Shown here: positions 5,294 to 5,454 of the stretch, one piece after another
How positions within the stretch are numbered: the stretch's first letter is position 1
Layout: each line of letters starts with the position of its first letter
Assembly (NCBI GenBank): GCA_016200825.1
Contig: JACQEA010000343.1
Coordinates: 1 to 5,454 of the forward strand
Reading direction: 5' to 3'
Length of the DNA stretch: 5,454 bases
Source of the DNA: Chloroflexota bacterium
Lineage (GTDB): Bacteria > Chloroflexota > Anaerolineae > UBA4142
Position numbers and translations under genes: made by a program
Notes under the pieces: model-generated
Database searches by the model: none
Told to the model about the DNA's origin: nothing
What the model saw: only the letters and a program-made list of their open reading frames with translations

Positions 5294-5454
5294 ATGTCGG
5301 TGCTGTATTGTTCGCAGTGCGGATCGCGTAACCGATCGAACGATAGTGCATGTCACGAGTGTGGCGCGCGTTTTGCCGATCACGCGCAAGTGGATTGCCA
5401 GTTGTGCGGAATCGCGAATCCACGCGCGGGCGCGTTTTGTTTATCCTGCGGCGC
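5294..5454 (+). CDS. Tandem zinc-ribbon protein, N-terminal part (3' end outside window)
   Basis: The 53 visible codons contain two zinc ribbons with identical spacing, C-x2-C-x10-C-x2-C: Cys6/9/20/23 and Cys35/38/49/52. Each has the CxxCG turn seen in double zinc-ribbon (DZANK-like) domains. Such ribbons usually form the cytoplasmic N-terminal part of larger proteins and mediate binding; what follows here is unknown. ATG 5294 is chosen because AGGAG (5285-5289) lies 4 bases upstream and the ribbon starts at once. An in-frame ATG at 5219 would start within the promoter region and add 25 residues unlike a ribbon. The gene has its own strong promoter and is divergent from the FAH-family gene. 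Confidence 0.8.
   Translation, partial: MSVLYCSQCGSRNRSNDSACHECGARFADHAQVDCQLCGIANPRAGAFCLSCG

Overview
The window looks like a piece of a bacterial chromosome or metagenome contig. Coding DNA is GC-rich and dominated by CG-type codons (Ala GCG, Arg CGC, Thr ACG), with very many GCGC/CGCG runs, while the spacers are A/T-richer and full of short-unit repeats. Three things suggest a member of the Chloroflexota, perhaps Anaerolineae-like: the type of spacer repeats, a single-pass TPR protein with a Trp-rich N-terminal module, and a protein with tandem zinc ribbons. This is an inference from style, because no ribosomal or other marker gene is complete here.

Left part (1-1100): the 3' end of a methionyl-tRNA synthetase gene (metG) is followed by a large imperfect hairpin repeat. 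A near-consensus sigma-70 promoter (TTGACG, 17 bp, TATACT) then starts a three-gene tRNA cluster: Pro(TGG), Gly(TCC) and a CAT tRNA that looks more like Ile2 than Met. The cluster ends at a clear intrinsic terminator. The spacers between the tRNAs consist of 7-8 bp degenerate repeat units.

Middle part (1104-4017): an M20 metallopeptidase gene keeps the catalytic N-terminal half but is cut off inside an inverted-repeat element, so it is probably a pseudogene. On the opposite strand lies a two-gene operon. A class I glutamine amidotransferase-like gamma-glutamyl hydrolase (peptidase C26) overlaps by 4 bp (ATGA) with a membrane-anchored TPR protein.

Right part (4018-5454): a 119-bp palindromic element of the TGTCATTCTGAG type lies at the 3' end of a fumarylacetoacetate hydrolase (FAH)-family gene. 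It replaces that gene's last residues and supplies its stop codon. The leader of the FAH gene holds nine copies of a 7-bp repeat. A second very strong promoter (TTGACA, 17 bp, TATACT) reads rightwards into a gene starting with two C-x2-C-x10-C-x2-C zinc ribbons, which is cut by the window end.

No defence system, CRISPR array, integrase or transposase gene is visible. The genes themselves belong to ordinary families. The most unusual feature is that nearly every spacer carries a different family of short-unit or palindromic repeat, and two of these sit exactly where a gene has lost its 3' end. That could reflect real repeat-driven genome erosion or assembly joins at repeats.
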